From the NCBI RefSeq assembly GCF_040712315.1, contig NC_134018.1:41541335-41605334 (forward strand): a stretch of 64,000 bases of DNA, in the 5' to 3' direction. Source of the stretch: Castanea sativa (taxonomy: Eukaryota > Streptophyta > Magnoliopsida > Fagales > Fagaceae). Below are positions 48,264 through 60,026 of this stretch, one piece after another (position 1 is the first letter of the stretch; every line of letters begins with the position of its first letter). Both the position numbers and the translations under genes were made by a program. The notes beneath the pieces are model-generated. The model ran no database searches. It was not told where the DNA came from and saw only the letters and a list, made by a program, of their open reading frames with translations.

Positions 48264-49050
48264 ATTTTCTTTTCTTTTTTTTTGGGTACCAATGTAGAAG
48301 AGCAACCAAGGTGGGGTTCAAATATCATACATCCAGAAAGCATTTATACGGTTCTTATTAGCAATCAGCTAAGGTGTAGGCCTCCTGCAGGATAGGTGGT
48401 GGCACCAGAATTACTGTTGTTGAGAGTGCCTTCCTCCTAGCTATGTGATGTCCTTCAACATGAATTGGCTTCTCCTTGTGATGATGTTCTACAGGTCCTT
48501 TGTTGGCAGCAGTAGGATCAGTCTGTCATAGCCGGCCTTCTTGGTTTGAGCTATCCCTCTTGGATTGACATGAGTCTGGCAGTTCTCTTGCTCATTGCTC
48601 TGCTGCTTTTACTTCTGGTGAAGATTTTGTTCCCTTTTGACTCTGTGGCCACAAAAACTGTTCCACACCAGTAGTTGCCTTTTTTCCATGCCCCTTCTAT
48701 TTCAAAATTAGTTGCCGTTCTTGAATCTATCCTTGGGGTATTGACGCCTGTTAGAGTGGTTATGTATTAGCATAAGCTGAGTGGCACGCTACTGCCATGC
48801 AAGGACTTTCCAGGTGGGGTAGTCGCCTTTGTAGGTAATCTGGCCACAGAGTAAGGGTCGCAAGTGCCTTGGGCGGCAGAGTCTCTCTAGTTAGGAAATG
48901 AGTAAATATGATATGCCAAAACAAAAACAAAACAAAGTGGACCGTATTGGATTGAATGGATCAAAGTAAACTGATATGCTATGTTGATGTGGCTCAAAAT
49001 GAGCCACAACAATAATAAATAAGAGGAGTGTTACATCCACAATATTTTTA
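47854..49050. other. 3' flank of the U-box gene and intergenic DNA
   Basis: The first ~300 bp probably include the 3' UTR of the U-box gene. 48217-48264 is a (CT)n(CA)n compound microsatellite. The part from 48400 to 48990 has fairly balanced base composition but no open frame that I recognise. Confidence 0.45.
48217..48264. repeat. (CT)n(CA)n compound microsatellite
   Basis: About eleven CT units pass directly into about thirteen CA units, with short A/T-rich flanks. Confidence 0.92.
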
Positions 49051-49362
49051 GGAAAAATTGCACTTTACCCACATGTGGTTTGATCCGTTTTAATAGTGCC
49101 TACATGTGGTTTAAAAGTTATCACTTAACCCACTTGTGGTGGCCTCCGTTAGACCCCCGTTACCCACCTCTGCCCTTTCTATTAGAAAATTCCATTTACT
49201 ATATAAGCCAAAATTAGAACCCAAATAGAACCCTAAAAAAAGAACGAGCTCTCTCACTCTCTCTACCTTAGAACCCCAAACCCATTTCCTCTATATCAAG
49301 ATCCCTAAAAATCCCTAAACCCATTTCTCTCTGTACTCCGATTGCCAAAGTGAAATTTGAAC
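49051..49362. repeat. Left terminal inverted repeat of the MULE
   Basis: It matches the reverse complement of about 55009-55300 block by block: TTGCACTTTACCCAC, GGTGGCCTCCGTTAGACCCC, TTTACTATATAAGC, AATTAGAACCCAAATA, ACCCTAAAAAAAGAAC and ATTGCCAAAGTGAAA. A TATATAA motif at 49200-49206 could serve as TATA box for the adjoining GRF gene. Confidence 0.88.
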
Positions 49363-49888
49363 ATGTCTTCTTCAAGTTATTACTCGGGTTCCAGTTACCA
49401 TTTATGCTCTGCTGACTATTGTCGGCTATGGACTGCTTGGACCTTGAACAATTTTGGGAGAAGGTTTTATGGGTGTAGCTACTATGATGTGGTGAGTAAC
49501 AGTTGGTTTTCAGATTTTTTTTCCTTTTTGTATTTTTATTTTCTGGTTTTGTTGGCTTTATGAATAACCCTAATTTGATTTTGTTTGTAGGATGATGAAC
49601 CTACTTGTAAATACTTTAGGTGGTTGGATGGCAAAACATGTAAGTGTGGGTCTGAAGTTGCACCCATTATCCTTGCAAGATTCAATATATACAAGAATTA
49701 AGCAAGAGTTGCAGAGGAAAAGGAAAAGGAGGCTAGTGATAGGGAAACAACAGCTATTGAGAGGGAAAAAGTAGCCAAGCGAAGGAAAGAAAAAGCTAGG
49801 GTTAGAGAGAGGATAGCTAAAAAGAAATTACAGAAGTACAAATTTGTACTTGTTGTGTCATGGAGGTTTTTTTTTGTGTTTTTTGGAA
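49363..49888 (+). pseudogene. GRF-zinc-finger protein gene of the MULE (decayed)
   Basis: Exon 1 (49363-49491, 43 codons) joins in phase to exon 2 at 49591. The product starts MSSSSYYSGS and contains CRLWTAWTLNNFGRRFYGC, then CKYFRWLDGKTCKCGSE. These are the Cys ligands and GRxF signature of the zf-GRF family, a nucleic-acid-binding fold. At 49699-49701 a TAA interrupts the frame, explicable as CAA-to-TAA. Beyond it the same frame encodes a Lys/Glu/Arg-rich coiled coil (to ~49830) and a hydrophobic end, the usual plan of plant GRF proteins. Its ATG abuts the TIR and it converges on the transposase gene, so I treat it as a MULE-borne gene. Function is inference; host origin by capture is possible. 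Confidence 0.72.
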
Positions 49889-50049
49889 GGATGAGAGAAT
49901 TTGGAACAAAGCTATTGAGTCTGCCTTGAAGGCAAGTTGTTGTAGTTATTGTATAAATTTGGGTACTACCACAAAAAAAAGAAAAGTGGTAACTATGTAT
50001 TTGGCACTATGTAATGTTGTTGTTTACTTGAATAGAGTATGCAATGTGT

Positions 50050-50335
50050 TCTTTATGTGATGTGTTCTTTTTTATGTGATGTGTTCTTCTTTATGTAATG
50101 CTACATTGTTTATGTAATGTGTAATGCTGCCTTGTAATATGTTCTTTATGTAATGTGATCTTGTAAATTAAATAGAGCATGCTGCTTTGTTTATGTAATG
50201 TGTAATGCTGCCTTGTAATGTGTTCTTTATGTAATTGAATAGAGTATGCTGTCTTGTTTATGTAATGTGTAATGCTGTCTTGTAATGTGTTTTTGTAATT
50301 TGAATAGGGTATGCAATCTGTTCTTCTTTATATAA
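50050..50335. repeat. Degenerate TTTATGTAATGTG repeats inside the MULE
   Basis: The phrases TTCTTTATGTAATGTG, TGTAATGCTGCCTTGTAATG and AATAGAGTATGCTG recur several times downstream of the GRF gene. This is an irregular tandem array with no coding character, perhaps in the 3' part of that transcription unit. Confidence 0.7.
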
Positions 50336-51059
50336 GGGTCAATTGCACATGCATCCCACAAGATTCTGTTTACATAAATTGAAGAAGCATAAAGAAGTAT
50401 GTTTTAAAGCAAGAGTTCCATTCCATACATATATAATAAGCATTGTTCAAAACAAGTGAACTCCACCTAACATTAATGGCTAAACACTGCCAAAGTACTT
50501 CAATAATGGGTAGTTCTGTCCCCATTAAGATAATAACAAAAAAACTTTACAGTAGAAAGTTATGCACAATAACAAAAAAGTGGTGACATGCCACTATCAG
50601 ACATGCACAATAAAAAAAAAGTAAAGTAAAGTAAAGTTTCTGCTTGCACATTCTCCAATCTTCATTTCCCAAAAACCTTGCCCTTGTCCTTACCCCTTCC
50701 CCTTCCTGTTGAAAACATTGTACCAGATGTCTCAGCTCTTAATCCACCTCCTCTCATATGAGAATAGATGACTGCTCTCAACTACCCTTGGTGGTACCAA
50801 CTCCCTTGGAGGCTGCAAAATACATAGCAATTCCATATCAAGATCTAATCCATTGTTTTATGTTAGTATAAAGGGTGGTGTTTGTGTTTGTGTATATACC
50901 TGAGATAGAGGTTTTCTTGTGTCCCATGTTTCCTAAGGAGTATGAGAGATGGGATGGTTGCATGAGAACCATTGAGCTGTGGGTGCTTTACTTGGTGGTG
51001 GTCTACTTGAATCTGCTGTAGATGGTGGTAGTCTACTTGAAGCTGAAGCAGATGTTTCA

Positions 51060-51551
51060 GTTGGTTGTGTGTAGGGTTTGCCTATTGGCTGCCTTAGTGG
51101 CTGGTTGGCTTGCTTGATGGGTGGTTGGCTTTCTTGTTAAATGGCTAGCTACCCCACTTATTGGTTGACTGGTTGTCTGCTTGGCTATATTGTTTACTGG
51201 TCTAGGTGGGTGCCTTGCTTACTGGTTGGCTACCTTGTTTGCAGATCTAGGTGGCTGCCTTGCTTGAATGGTGGTTGTCTGGTTGGCCTTCTTATTTGCT
51301 AATCTTGTTGACAGCCTTGCTTGCTGATTTGTTTCCTGGTTGCCTGCTTGAGTAGTTGGCTACCTGGGTAACCTCCTTGGTGGTTGCCTAGGTGGGTGGC
51401 TGGGCGACTGGTTGGCTGGCTGGCTGCCTTGCAAACCTCCTTACTGGTTGCCTAGGTGGCTGACTGGTTGGCTGGCTGACTTCTGGTTAGCTACTTGGTT
51501 GGTAAACCAGGGTGGCTGCCTTGCAAACCTCCTTGCTGGTTACGTAGGTGA
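51060..51551. repeat. Degenerate GGTTGGCTG(C/A)CTTG repeats inside the MULE
   Basis: The plus strand shows many short variants of GGTTGGCTGG / TGCCTTGC. On the minus strand these read as Gln/Pro/Ser-rich sequence (QPASQP-like), interrupted by stops. They lie directly after the present stop of the transposase, so they may be a decayed repetitive C-terminal tail. Confidence 0.65.
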
Positions 51552-54500
51552 CTAACTTGCTGGCTGAGGTACTGAAGTTACACCCTGACTTGATTGGTCA
51601 GTGCTTGCTGGTTGGTTAGTGCTTGTTCCTTGTCCCTACAAAAAGAATTTACTTGCATCAGAATTAGATTTGTAATATAATTGTTATAGTGAACACATTC
51701 TTGCTTTACTTACAAATTTTTTTTGCCTCTCAAGTCTTTGTCTCCTTTGCCATGGTATCTCACCAGTTATTCCAGCCTTACACCTTGAATTATATCCCTC
51801 CTTATGGCAAAACCCACATTTTATAGGTCTATATGACCTAGAAACTTTGTATGGGTTGTTTGGCTCATCTGCATCTTTTTTCCTTTTCATTGGCGGCCTG
51901 CTTGGAGGCTTGTACACAATTGGAGCAACAGGGGCAAGTTGGTTGGTTTCAACCCATTCATCTTGGCTAGGCAGTGGGGTAATCATCTCCTTATATGCAG
52001 CCACATAGGCATCCTTTTTATAGCATGCATGCACATAATCCTCATGCCTTTCCAGGTTCTTATAGATTGCTGCAACACCATGTTTACATGGGAATCCTGT
52101 CAAATCCCAAACTCTGCAAGTACAACACTTTCTTGTAAGGTTAACCACATGCCTCTCATACTCATTATCAACCTCATATATATAGCAACCTGATGGAACA
52201 ATAGAAAATGACTTAGAATCAACTTTCAACTGCTCAAGCGTCTGCACTATGTTTAGACATATGTCACTAGTGAATTTTTCAATCCCAATCCTTTTACTGT
52301 ACATTCTAGTCATCAACCTAACCCTAATCCACTCTAGCATGGCAATGATAGGCTTGTCCTTAGCTTCTAGTATCAAAGAATTAAATGACTCACTAAGATT
52401 GTTCACATAACAATCAGAGATGGTTCTTGGAGTGAAATGTGACTTGGCCCATTGGGTTAGGTGGATGTCTGCTAGATACTCTCATGCTTCTTTGTCCAAT
52501 TCCTTCACATCTTGCATTCTCTTCTCAAACTCCCTAATTATTGTTGCTGCAGCACACCTCCATAATGCAACATTCAATTCTAAATCCTTGAAGTTTAACT
52601 TAAAGTTGTTGTAAATATGCTTCACATAGAATCTATGTTCAACTGTTGGGAACAACATTTCTATGGCAGGTATCAATCTCTGGTTATCATAAATACAATA
52701 AAAAAACATCCAAAGAACAAAAATGAACACCATCTGCCTAAGAACAAAAACAAAACTTTCAAAAAGTAGAAATGTAATGACTAAGAACAAACAGAAATCT
52801 CAAAAAACAAGTGAATTGTATTACCTTCTGCCTATCTAAAATGAACACCAGAGTCAACTCATTTGGCCTCCTAATATCATCTACAAATGTTTGTAAAAAC
52901 CCCACCCAAGTATCCTTGTTTTCTTGCTCAACTACACCTAATGCAACAGGGAAAATATTGTCATTCCCATCCCTTGCAATTGCTGATAATATATGTCCAC
53001 CAAACTTGCCCTTCAAGTGGCAACCATCTAATCCTACAAGTGGCCTGCACCCCCCCCAAGAATCCAACTTTCTGTGCATTGTATCTCACATACATACATC
53101 CTCTTGAACTTGGGTTGTGTGTTAAGCTCAGTAATCTCAGTTTGCAGAATCACCTTACTCCCCACATCAGTTACTCTTATCATCTCTACATAGTCCCTGA
53201 GCTTCCCATACTGCAACCTCTCATCACCTAGTATAAGCTTTCTAGCTTTCCTTTTAGCTATGTACACTTGATTTATGCTCAAGTCTACAGACACATTCTG
53301 CATAACTCGATGCTTCACACCAAAAATTGCCCAATCAGGGTTTTTGTTGAAATCATCTAACTACTTCCTAGCCACATATGTAGAAGTGACCTAGCTATGC
53401 TTGAATGTCCTTCCACATGTACAAGTTGGAACCATGGTCTTTATCTGGAAGGTTAACTCTCCTGCAATCTGTGATGCATATACCCTCCAACCACATTCAT
53501 ACTTGCAGTGGACAGAAACTTTGGTCTTTTCATTAAGCTTGAACTTAATGTCCACAGGCTTTTTCACTGAATATTCCCTCAAGGCAGCCCTAAACACCTT
53601 CCCATTTGGGAACTTCATACCTTTGCATAACTGAGGGTTACTCATGCCATTCCTCTCATTAAACTTTGGACATCTCACCCTTTCATCATCATCCTCAAAA
53701 CTGTTAATGCTCCTAGTGTCATCGTCATCAAGAGCTTTTTCAGCCCAATCATTATCATCAGCAGCTTGATCACTGGTAGCAGCTTCTGGTCTCTTCCCAT
53801 TATCTTTAACTGGCTCCTTCAAATGCTCTCCCTCATTTACATTTTTAGTATCTCTTTGATGCTCCCTCATATTGGGTACCTGAGCACCAAATATGTCATC
53901 AGGATAATCTGGTCTTTCATACCCTTCATCTAGCCAATCAGGTTCATCCATATGAACATTTTCACTACAAACAATTTGTCCATAGGTAGCATTGTCATCC
54001 ACATTCTGTCTATGGGTAGCATGGTCATCCATATGCACAGCTCCACCAACACTACCATCCCTTAAACCCTCAACAGGTTCTTCACTAACATCATTTTGGT
54101 CAACCACAGATGATCTAACAGAGACATTATTGGTCACCTCCTCACAATCAGTATCATCATCTTCATCATTCATTTCCCATGGCTGGTCTATTGCAATTGG
54201 TTGATCTGGTTCAACTATAGGTTCTTCAATAGCAATTGGTTCAACTTCAGGTTTTACATAAAGTGTGATTTCATTTGTTGGCCATTCAGCATGTAGTTCA
54301 CACATGTAGGTCACATCATCATCTGAAGTAATTAACCTTAACCCTTGCTCTAAGTCATCACTAGGTATTAAATAATAAATCCTACTATTAATAGGTCCCT
54401 CAATATCAGCACAAATGTCTTGTACCTCAAAATGACTTAGTAGATCTGGATCAACATTACCCATTACAGATACCTCACCACCTACATACTCTAAACCAGG

Positions 54501-54560
54501 GTTCCACTCAAAATTCCCACTATGATGAATAATAAAATCAAAACGAATTTCAGCAGCCAT
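51552..54560 (-). pseudogene. MURA-type MULE transposase, decayed
   Basis: The reading frame starts at ATG 54558-54560, with an N-terminal module (FIIHHSGNFEWNP, LEYVGGEV) and a long acidic region. Then come the MuDR domain (GMKFPNGKVFRAALREYSV, about 53490-53630), the MULE transposase core (VGLDGCHLKGKFGGHILSAIARD, with Asp; then DRQK and EHRFYVKHIYNNFK), the SWIM zinc finger (CTCRVWDLTGFPCKHGVAAI, about 52070-52135) and a CCHC-like knuckle (CGFCHKEGYNSRC). Two introns are plausible, 52680-52824 and about 51640-51703. Damage: TAG at 53391-53393, TAG at 53361-53363, a frameshift at an eight-C run (53050-53057) and TGA at 52482-52484. The three stops before the last exon fit Gln/Trp codons changed by C-to-T or G-to-A. 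The copy is inactive. Confidence 0.9.
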
Positions 54561-55008
54561 CTACAAGAGTTAAAACACATGCACAAACAACAATAATTAA
54601 ATATATAACCAAGACATGCACAAAAAGCATCAATCATTGACAAAAGCAAAATAATTTCGTACAACATAAAATACCATTTAACGTAGGGTTAGGGGAGACA
54701 AGAAACACAACCAACTAAACAATTTGTCTCCTTGGCACCATAGACAACCTAAAGATGCATCTAACCAAAATATTCCTAGGGACCACAGTCATCAATGTCA
54801 ACTATAAAAGAACAAACACACTAATGGTAAACCAAACAATGGTAAACCACTAATTTTATGATAGAAAAACTTTAATCCGAATTTCCTTCATCAATTGTTA
54901 CACATTGGAAAAGAAAAAACACAACAATAGTAAACCCTAGAAAGTCATTTCATACCTGATTTAGAGGAAAACCCAAGCTTTAGCACACCTCCTCCTTGCT
55001 TGCAAGTG

Positions 55009-55300
55009 TTCGAGGGTTTCACTTTGGCAATCAAAGTAAAGAGAGAAAGGGATTATGAGATTGGGGATTTTTGGGGGTTCCAAAGTTGAGGGAGGGAGAG
55101 AGCTTGTTCTTTTTTTAGGGTTTTATTTGGGTTCTAATTTTAGCTTATATAGTAAATGAGATTTTCTAACGGAAAGGGTAGAGGTGGGTAACGGGGGTCT
55201 AACGGAGGCCACCATAAGTGGGTTAAGTTATAACTTTTAAACCACGGGTGAGCACTGTTAAAACGGGCCAAACCACAGGTGGGTAAAGTGCAATTTATTC
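55009..55300. repeat. Right terminal inverted repeat of the MULE
   Basis: It is the inverse partner of the left TIR, ending GGGTAAAGTGCAATTT. It carries TATATAG at about 55147-55153 in the arrangement expected for a promoter of the minus-strand transposase. Confidence 0.88.
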
Positions 55301-56423
55301 ATTTTTTTTATAACAAATTATAGATAGTAAATTGTTATTCGTTTTAATTTGAATCCACAACTTAAATTATTTTTTTGCTCACCCATAACAACTAGTAACA
55401 ATTTGTCATTTAAGATTTGTTGTGAAAAGGTTGTGAATATATCATTTCTCAAAAAATAATTAGGCATTTATTTATTATATTGTTGACGTGAAATTAACCA
55501 ATCATGTTACTTTGTAAATTTTTTTGTTGAAAAATGATATTAGTTAAATGTTCCTTTTAACTGTTTAAAATTTAAATGAAAACATTTGTAAGATACATTA
55601 TTGAAAAGACCTTATTGTTTGATTAATATTAATTTAAAAAAAATGCTAAAATAACTTCATGTAATAGTAGATTTGGACAAAATAATTAAATTAACTCATT
55701 TACTTATTCATCATTAGATTTTACAATTAAAATGGACCAAAATAAATTAAAACATTATACTTTAGCTACTAGATATTATATAGATTAATTTGTACTAACT
55801 ACAGTATCACTAAAAAATAATTAATTTTTTTTTATTATGTTGTTGATGTGACACTAACCAATTATGCCACTTTGTAAAAATTTTAGTAAATAAATGATAT
55901 TGTTTAAATGTTCTTTTAACTATTAAAAATTTAAATGAAAGCATTCATAAGATGCATTATTTAAAAGATCTTGTGGTTTATTTAATATTAATTTTAAAAG
56001 AGCTTAAATGATTTCATGTACTAATAGATTTGAACAAAACCATTTAATTATTTGCCAATAGATTTTACAATTAAAATGGACTAAGGTGGGCCAAAATGCT
56101 ATAGTTTAACAAAAGCAAAACAACAATAAATATTAAACTTCAACTTATATAAATACCATGAAGTGAATTTATTCTATTATTCAAATTTAATATTACAAAT
56201 TTAAGAGTATCTTGATCATTTTAATTTTTTTTTAAATAATCATCATTTTAAAATTTAATAGATGTACCATCCTACACACTATTAGATAAATGTATGTTAT
56301 AGTTAGTGTACAGAGCTCCCATGTTTAGGAGGTTTAGAAGAAGTGATTGGTAAATAAATTTAAGCCTTTGTTTTTTTGAGAGGCTGATTCTCAAACTCTA
56401 ACTCCCAATCCTAAACACTATTA
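55301..56423. repeat. Diverged direct duplication, about 300-bp units offset by 360 bp
   Basis: Copy 1 (about 55449-55760) and copy 2 (about 55808-56100) share, in order, TTTATTAT(A/G)TTGTTGA(C/T)GTGA, AACCAAT(C/T)ATG, AAATGATATTR, TTTAAATGTTC, AAATTTAAATGAAA, and AGATTTTACAATTAAAATGGAC. No gene was found here. The two copies may be remnants of one AT-rich element. Confidence 0.65.
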
Positions 56424-56431
56424 GATACAGG

Positions 56432-57138
56432 TAGGGCTGTCTAGTCAACCGTGGGACCTAACCCACCCGCCTCTGCCGACCGCACCCGAACCACTGCTGA
56501 CCGAACCGACTTCTTCGACGGTCCGTGACAATTTGGTTCCTCCAAAACCCAACTTTGACGGGTTGGATGTCAGTTCTCTTTCAAAATCCGAGAAACCTGA
56601 TCCGACTGACTCACAAATATTCCGACGATATTTGATAAATCCGGCAAGTTTTGAGATGTTTTTTGGCTAGATTTCGCTAGATCTAGCCGAGTTCTTGGCT
56701 AGATCCGACGAGATTTCGCTAGATCTAATCGAGATCTTGGCTATTTTTGGTGAAATCTCCAAAGATTTTGGCCGATTTTCATCGTCTAGCCAGTTTTGAG
56801 ATGATTTTTGGCTAGATCCGGCAAGATTTTGCTAGATGTAGTTGATTACTTGGCTAGATCTAGCGAGATTTTGCCAGATCTAGTCAAGATCTTTGCTATT
56901 TCCAGCGAAATCTCAAAGGATTTTGGTCGATTTTCATCGTTTTCTCGCCGATTTTCTCTATTTTCCAAATCTCGTCTTTGACTGTACCCGACCGCCGTTT
57001 GTTGCTGTTCCAACCTGTCCAAACTGATCATCCTCTCAGTCGGCAGCGAGTTGAAAGTTTGTCCAACTGATCTGGTCAGGTCAGATGCGGGTTAAGCCTA
57101 AACCCGATCTGACCCGACCTGACCTGTGGACAGGCCTA
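56432..57138. mobile_element. hAT-like MITE with GGCTAGATC sub-repeats
   Basis: The ends TAGGGCTGTC and GACAGGCCTA are near-inverse. The flanks GATACAGG (56424-56431) and AATACAGG (57139-57146) agree at seven of eight positions, matching the 8-bp duplication of hAT transposons. The interior repeats variants of TTTGGCTAGATCYRGCRAGATTTYGCTAGATCTA, and its GC content is well above the surroundings. No transposase is present. Confidence 0.75.
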
Positions 57139-57146
57139 AATACAGG

Positions 57147-58159
57147 AATTGTAATCTTTAACTCTAAAATAGACTGTCCATTTCACTTCTATTCCATTTT
57201 TATATGAGTGGAAGCAGTATTTAGTCCAAACTCCGAAGGCCATTGGCCTTTTCTCTCTCTCTCTGCTGTGAGCTTGCATCCTCAATCACCACCAAATCAA
57301 TCTTCATTACACTTCTACAAATTACAAGTGAAAACTAGATTGATACCACATTTAACTTTTTTCAATTGTCAACTGCAACCAAAGCTCTCAACTGCAATCA
57401 ATGCAAACCAATAAAGAGAAGTCATGAATCTACAAAGAATTCGTGGCAAAAAGCCCATTTAAACATGTAAGATAGAGGCATTTGAGGTCTGGAGCATTTG
57501 GAATGCTTCTCAGTTTATTTGCAATGGTAGATAGTGTCTTCAAGTAATTAAAATTCACAAGTCATCCATCCTGTTCAACTATATATGAGTGAAGAAGTGC
57601 CTTGGACTACGACAAGGAGCTTGTTGCTACCTAGGCCAAGATATAGAAGGATAGAGAAATGACATTCTGATATTTTGGTGAAAATTTCTTCCAAGCTATA
57701 TCCCCAGCATAGGAACCTTTCTTTATACTTTTCAATGAACATTTTGCAACAATAGATAACAGAAGAAAAGCTAGTAATTGATGAAGTAAAATTCTCATAA
57801 AAGACAAATCCAATAAGTGAATACATTTACGGAAGAAATTATTGCCAAGAGGAAGTGCATTAGAAATCTGAAATTCACCAACAGTTGTTCTCTGTCCAGA
57901 AAAACAAGGAAAAAAAAAATATTCCCACAAAAAAATTTAATTCATTCAGTTAAGAGTTACAACTACCAGACACTGCCAAGGATATCAAGTAAAAAAAAAA
58001 AAAATCTCTTCTAGTCTTACACAGCTCAACAACTCAGAAGAGGCTTATCCACTCAAAGACCTACTAATTAGCTGTTTAATGCACATGGAGGTTTATCAAG
58101 GCCTAGTATCATGGAGAAGAGTCAATATAACTAGACAGGGGAAAAGACTGTAGTTAAAG
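57147..58159. other. Region downstream of the 596-aa gene
   Basis: Nothing recognisable. Part of the right side presumably belongs to the 3' UTR of the minus-strand gene ending at 58160. The open frames here (for example 57575-57930 minus) lack coding features. Confidence 0.4.
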
Positions 58160-59979
58160 TCAGAAACAGCATACATTCTCTGACAATAAAAAATTGGACG
58201 TCGAGTAAATGGAAGCTGCAGCAGCCATAACAGCTAGTTCCCTTTCTGAGCTATCCGCTTTTCTTGATCTGCAAAATGAATAAAATGATAAAATTGTAAA
58301 ACTAGGGACAAAAATCTTCACAACCAGAACTGACTTTTTTTTATAGGTAATAAAAGTTTTATTGATAGCAAAAGTGCAATGTGTTTACTATTGTAAGCTC
58401 ACAACAATGCAAAAGATACAATCAAATCAAATGGAAAATCAAACAGAAATAATGAAATCAGACAAGGAAATACAATGTGAGAGACCCCAAATACGAGACC
58501 ACTCAAATAACTAACTAGTGAAGTCTTCAACAAATCAATAGGTCGCTCAATGTTCTCAAAAATTTGGGCATTGCGTTCTTTCCATGCTTACCACATAAGA
58601 CACACCGGTGCCATATTCCAAACATTTGAAGAATAATTCCCCAACCAATTCCTCCAAGCGAAAAGAAGAGAGACAATTGCACTCAGCATCACCCACTGAA
58701 CCCCGAACATAAGAAAAACCTCACTCCACAAAGCATGAGCAAACTTATAGTGGAGTAAAAGATGATCCACAACCAGAACTGACTGAGATCCAACTGTTTC
58801 ATTTTTTTTTGGTTTGTTTGTCGTTTTTTTCAAATACTCGTGGACCTAAGGGAATACCCCCTGACCACAGCCACCACCCTATACTTATTGGAGTAGTGTA
58901 CCAATTGTAGGTTTCCCAACAGAAACTTTTTTTCTTTTAGACAGTTCTAATATACAACTCCTGTGTTGTAGGCAAGAGGCATACTGACATACTCATTTAG
59001 AATCTAAGACCGACAAACGGGGGCATAATTTCTTTGTGAAACTTCAACGTATATAAAAAAGGAGTTGAAAATGCAAGAGTTAGACTATGAAAAAATTTAG
59101 TAATTCCCACACATGAAATCAAGTTTATACTGAAAATTAATCTGTTGACAAGTATACATTAGATCTAGAATTATAAAGGCCATTATTTTATGTGCTTATG
59201 ATTTCCACAATACTATAATGAAATGCAAGAATAACCTATTAGGGAAAGTTTACTACAACCCGATACAATATGGACATAAATTTGCTAGAATTACAATTCT
59301 GACTTCAATGATGAGATCATGGCATGTTAGCAAACAAAAAATGCAATTGACCAAAGAATTCAGTTCTTTGATAAGCAGCAAAGCCTTTATCTATCTTTAA
59401 AGAAAAGAAAACAAGTCAACAAAATCAGAAAGAAGCAAAAAAATTGTAAACTTAATAAAGAAAATTTCAAGGAAGCTGTGACACAACCAAAATTACTGCC
59501 AGAAAGGAAAGCACATAATCATGTTTTTTTATACAAGTTGGAAACAAATTGTGACTGGCTTAGCATAGGGTGAACTCTTGGCTGTGGTACATCCAAATAT
59601 GGTAGAAATCATTACACTTGAACTCCTAAGACTCAATTTGGTTAGTGATTTAACATGTTTTTAATAGAAAAAGAGCTTTGGCTTTCCACTGAGCACTTAT
59701 CTCTGAAGTTCTGTGAGAAATTTTCTGGAAACAATATGAAGGTAAATGCATAATAAGTAGGGCTCATCGTCCTGACTTTCACATGGAAGTACAGCTCAAA
59801 CTACTCTTTGCAACAGATGTAGGAATATTACGTTTGTCATATTTGCTAACTTCAAGATAGAAACATGCTATAACCTAAGAAATCTTCTCAGACTCAAAAT
59901 AATTTAAAGTGGTGATAGCCTGATAGGTATTCTCCTCCTTTTAAAAAAGGCACACTGGAATAAGGCATACAACATATAC

Positions 59980-60026
<47 letters not shown>

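Larger units (their letters stand above)
49051..55300 (-). mobile_element. Mutator-like element (MULE) with long TIRs and two convergent genes
   Basis: The ends 49051-49362 and about 55009-55300 are inverted repeats of roughly 300 bp with high similarity along their length, starting near AAATTGCACTTTACCCAC. Inside, a GRF-zinc-finger gene starts at the end of the left TIR (plus strand), and a MURA-type transposase starts about 450 bp inside the right TIR (minus strand). The two genes face each other, as mudrB and mudrA do in maize MuDR. Both frames carry stops, so the copy is defective. I could not define the 9-bp target duplication because both flanks are T-rich. Confidence 0.88.

Noticed and set aside
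57575..57930. Overlapping 83- and 99-codon minus-strand frames downstream of the 596-aa gene
   Set aside because: They are rich in Phe/Leu/Ser with no motif, overlap each other, and lie beyond the stop codon of the neighbouring gene.
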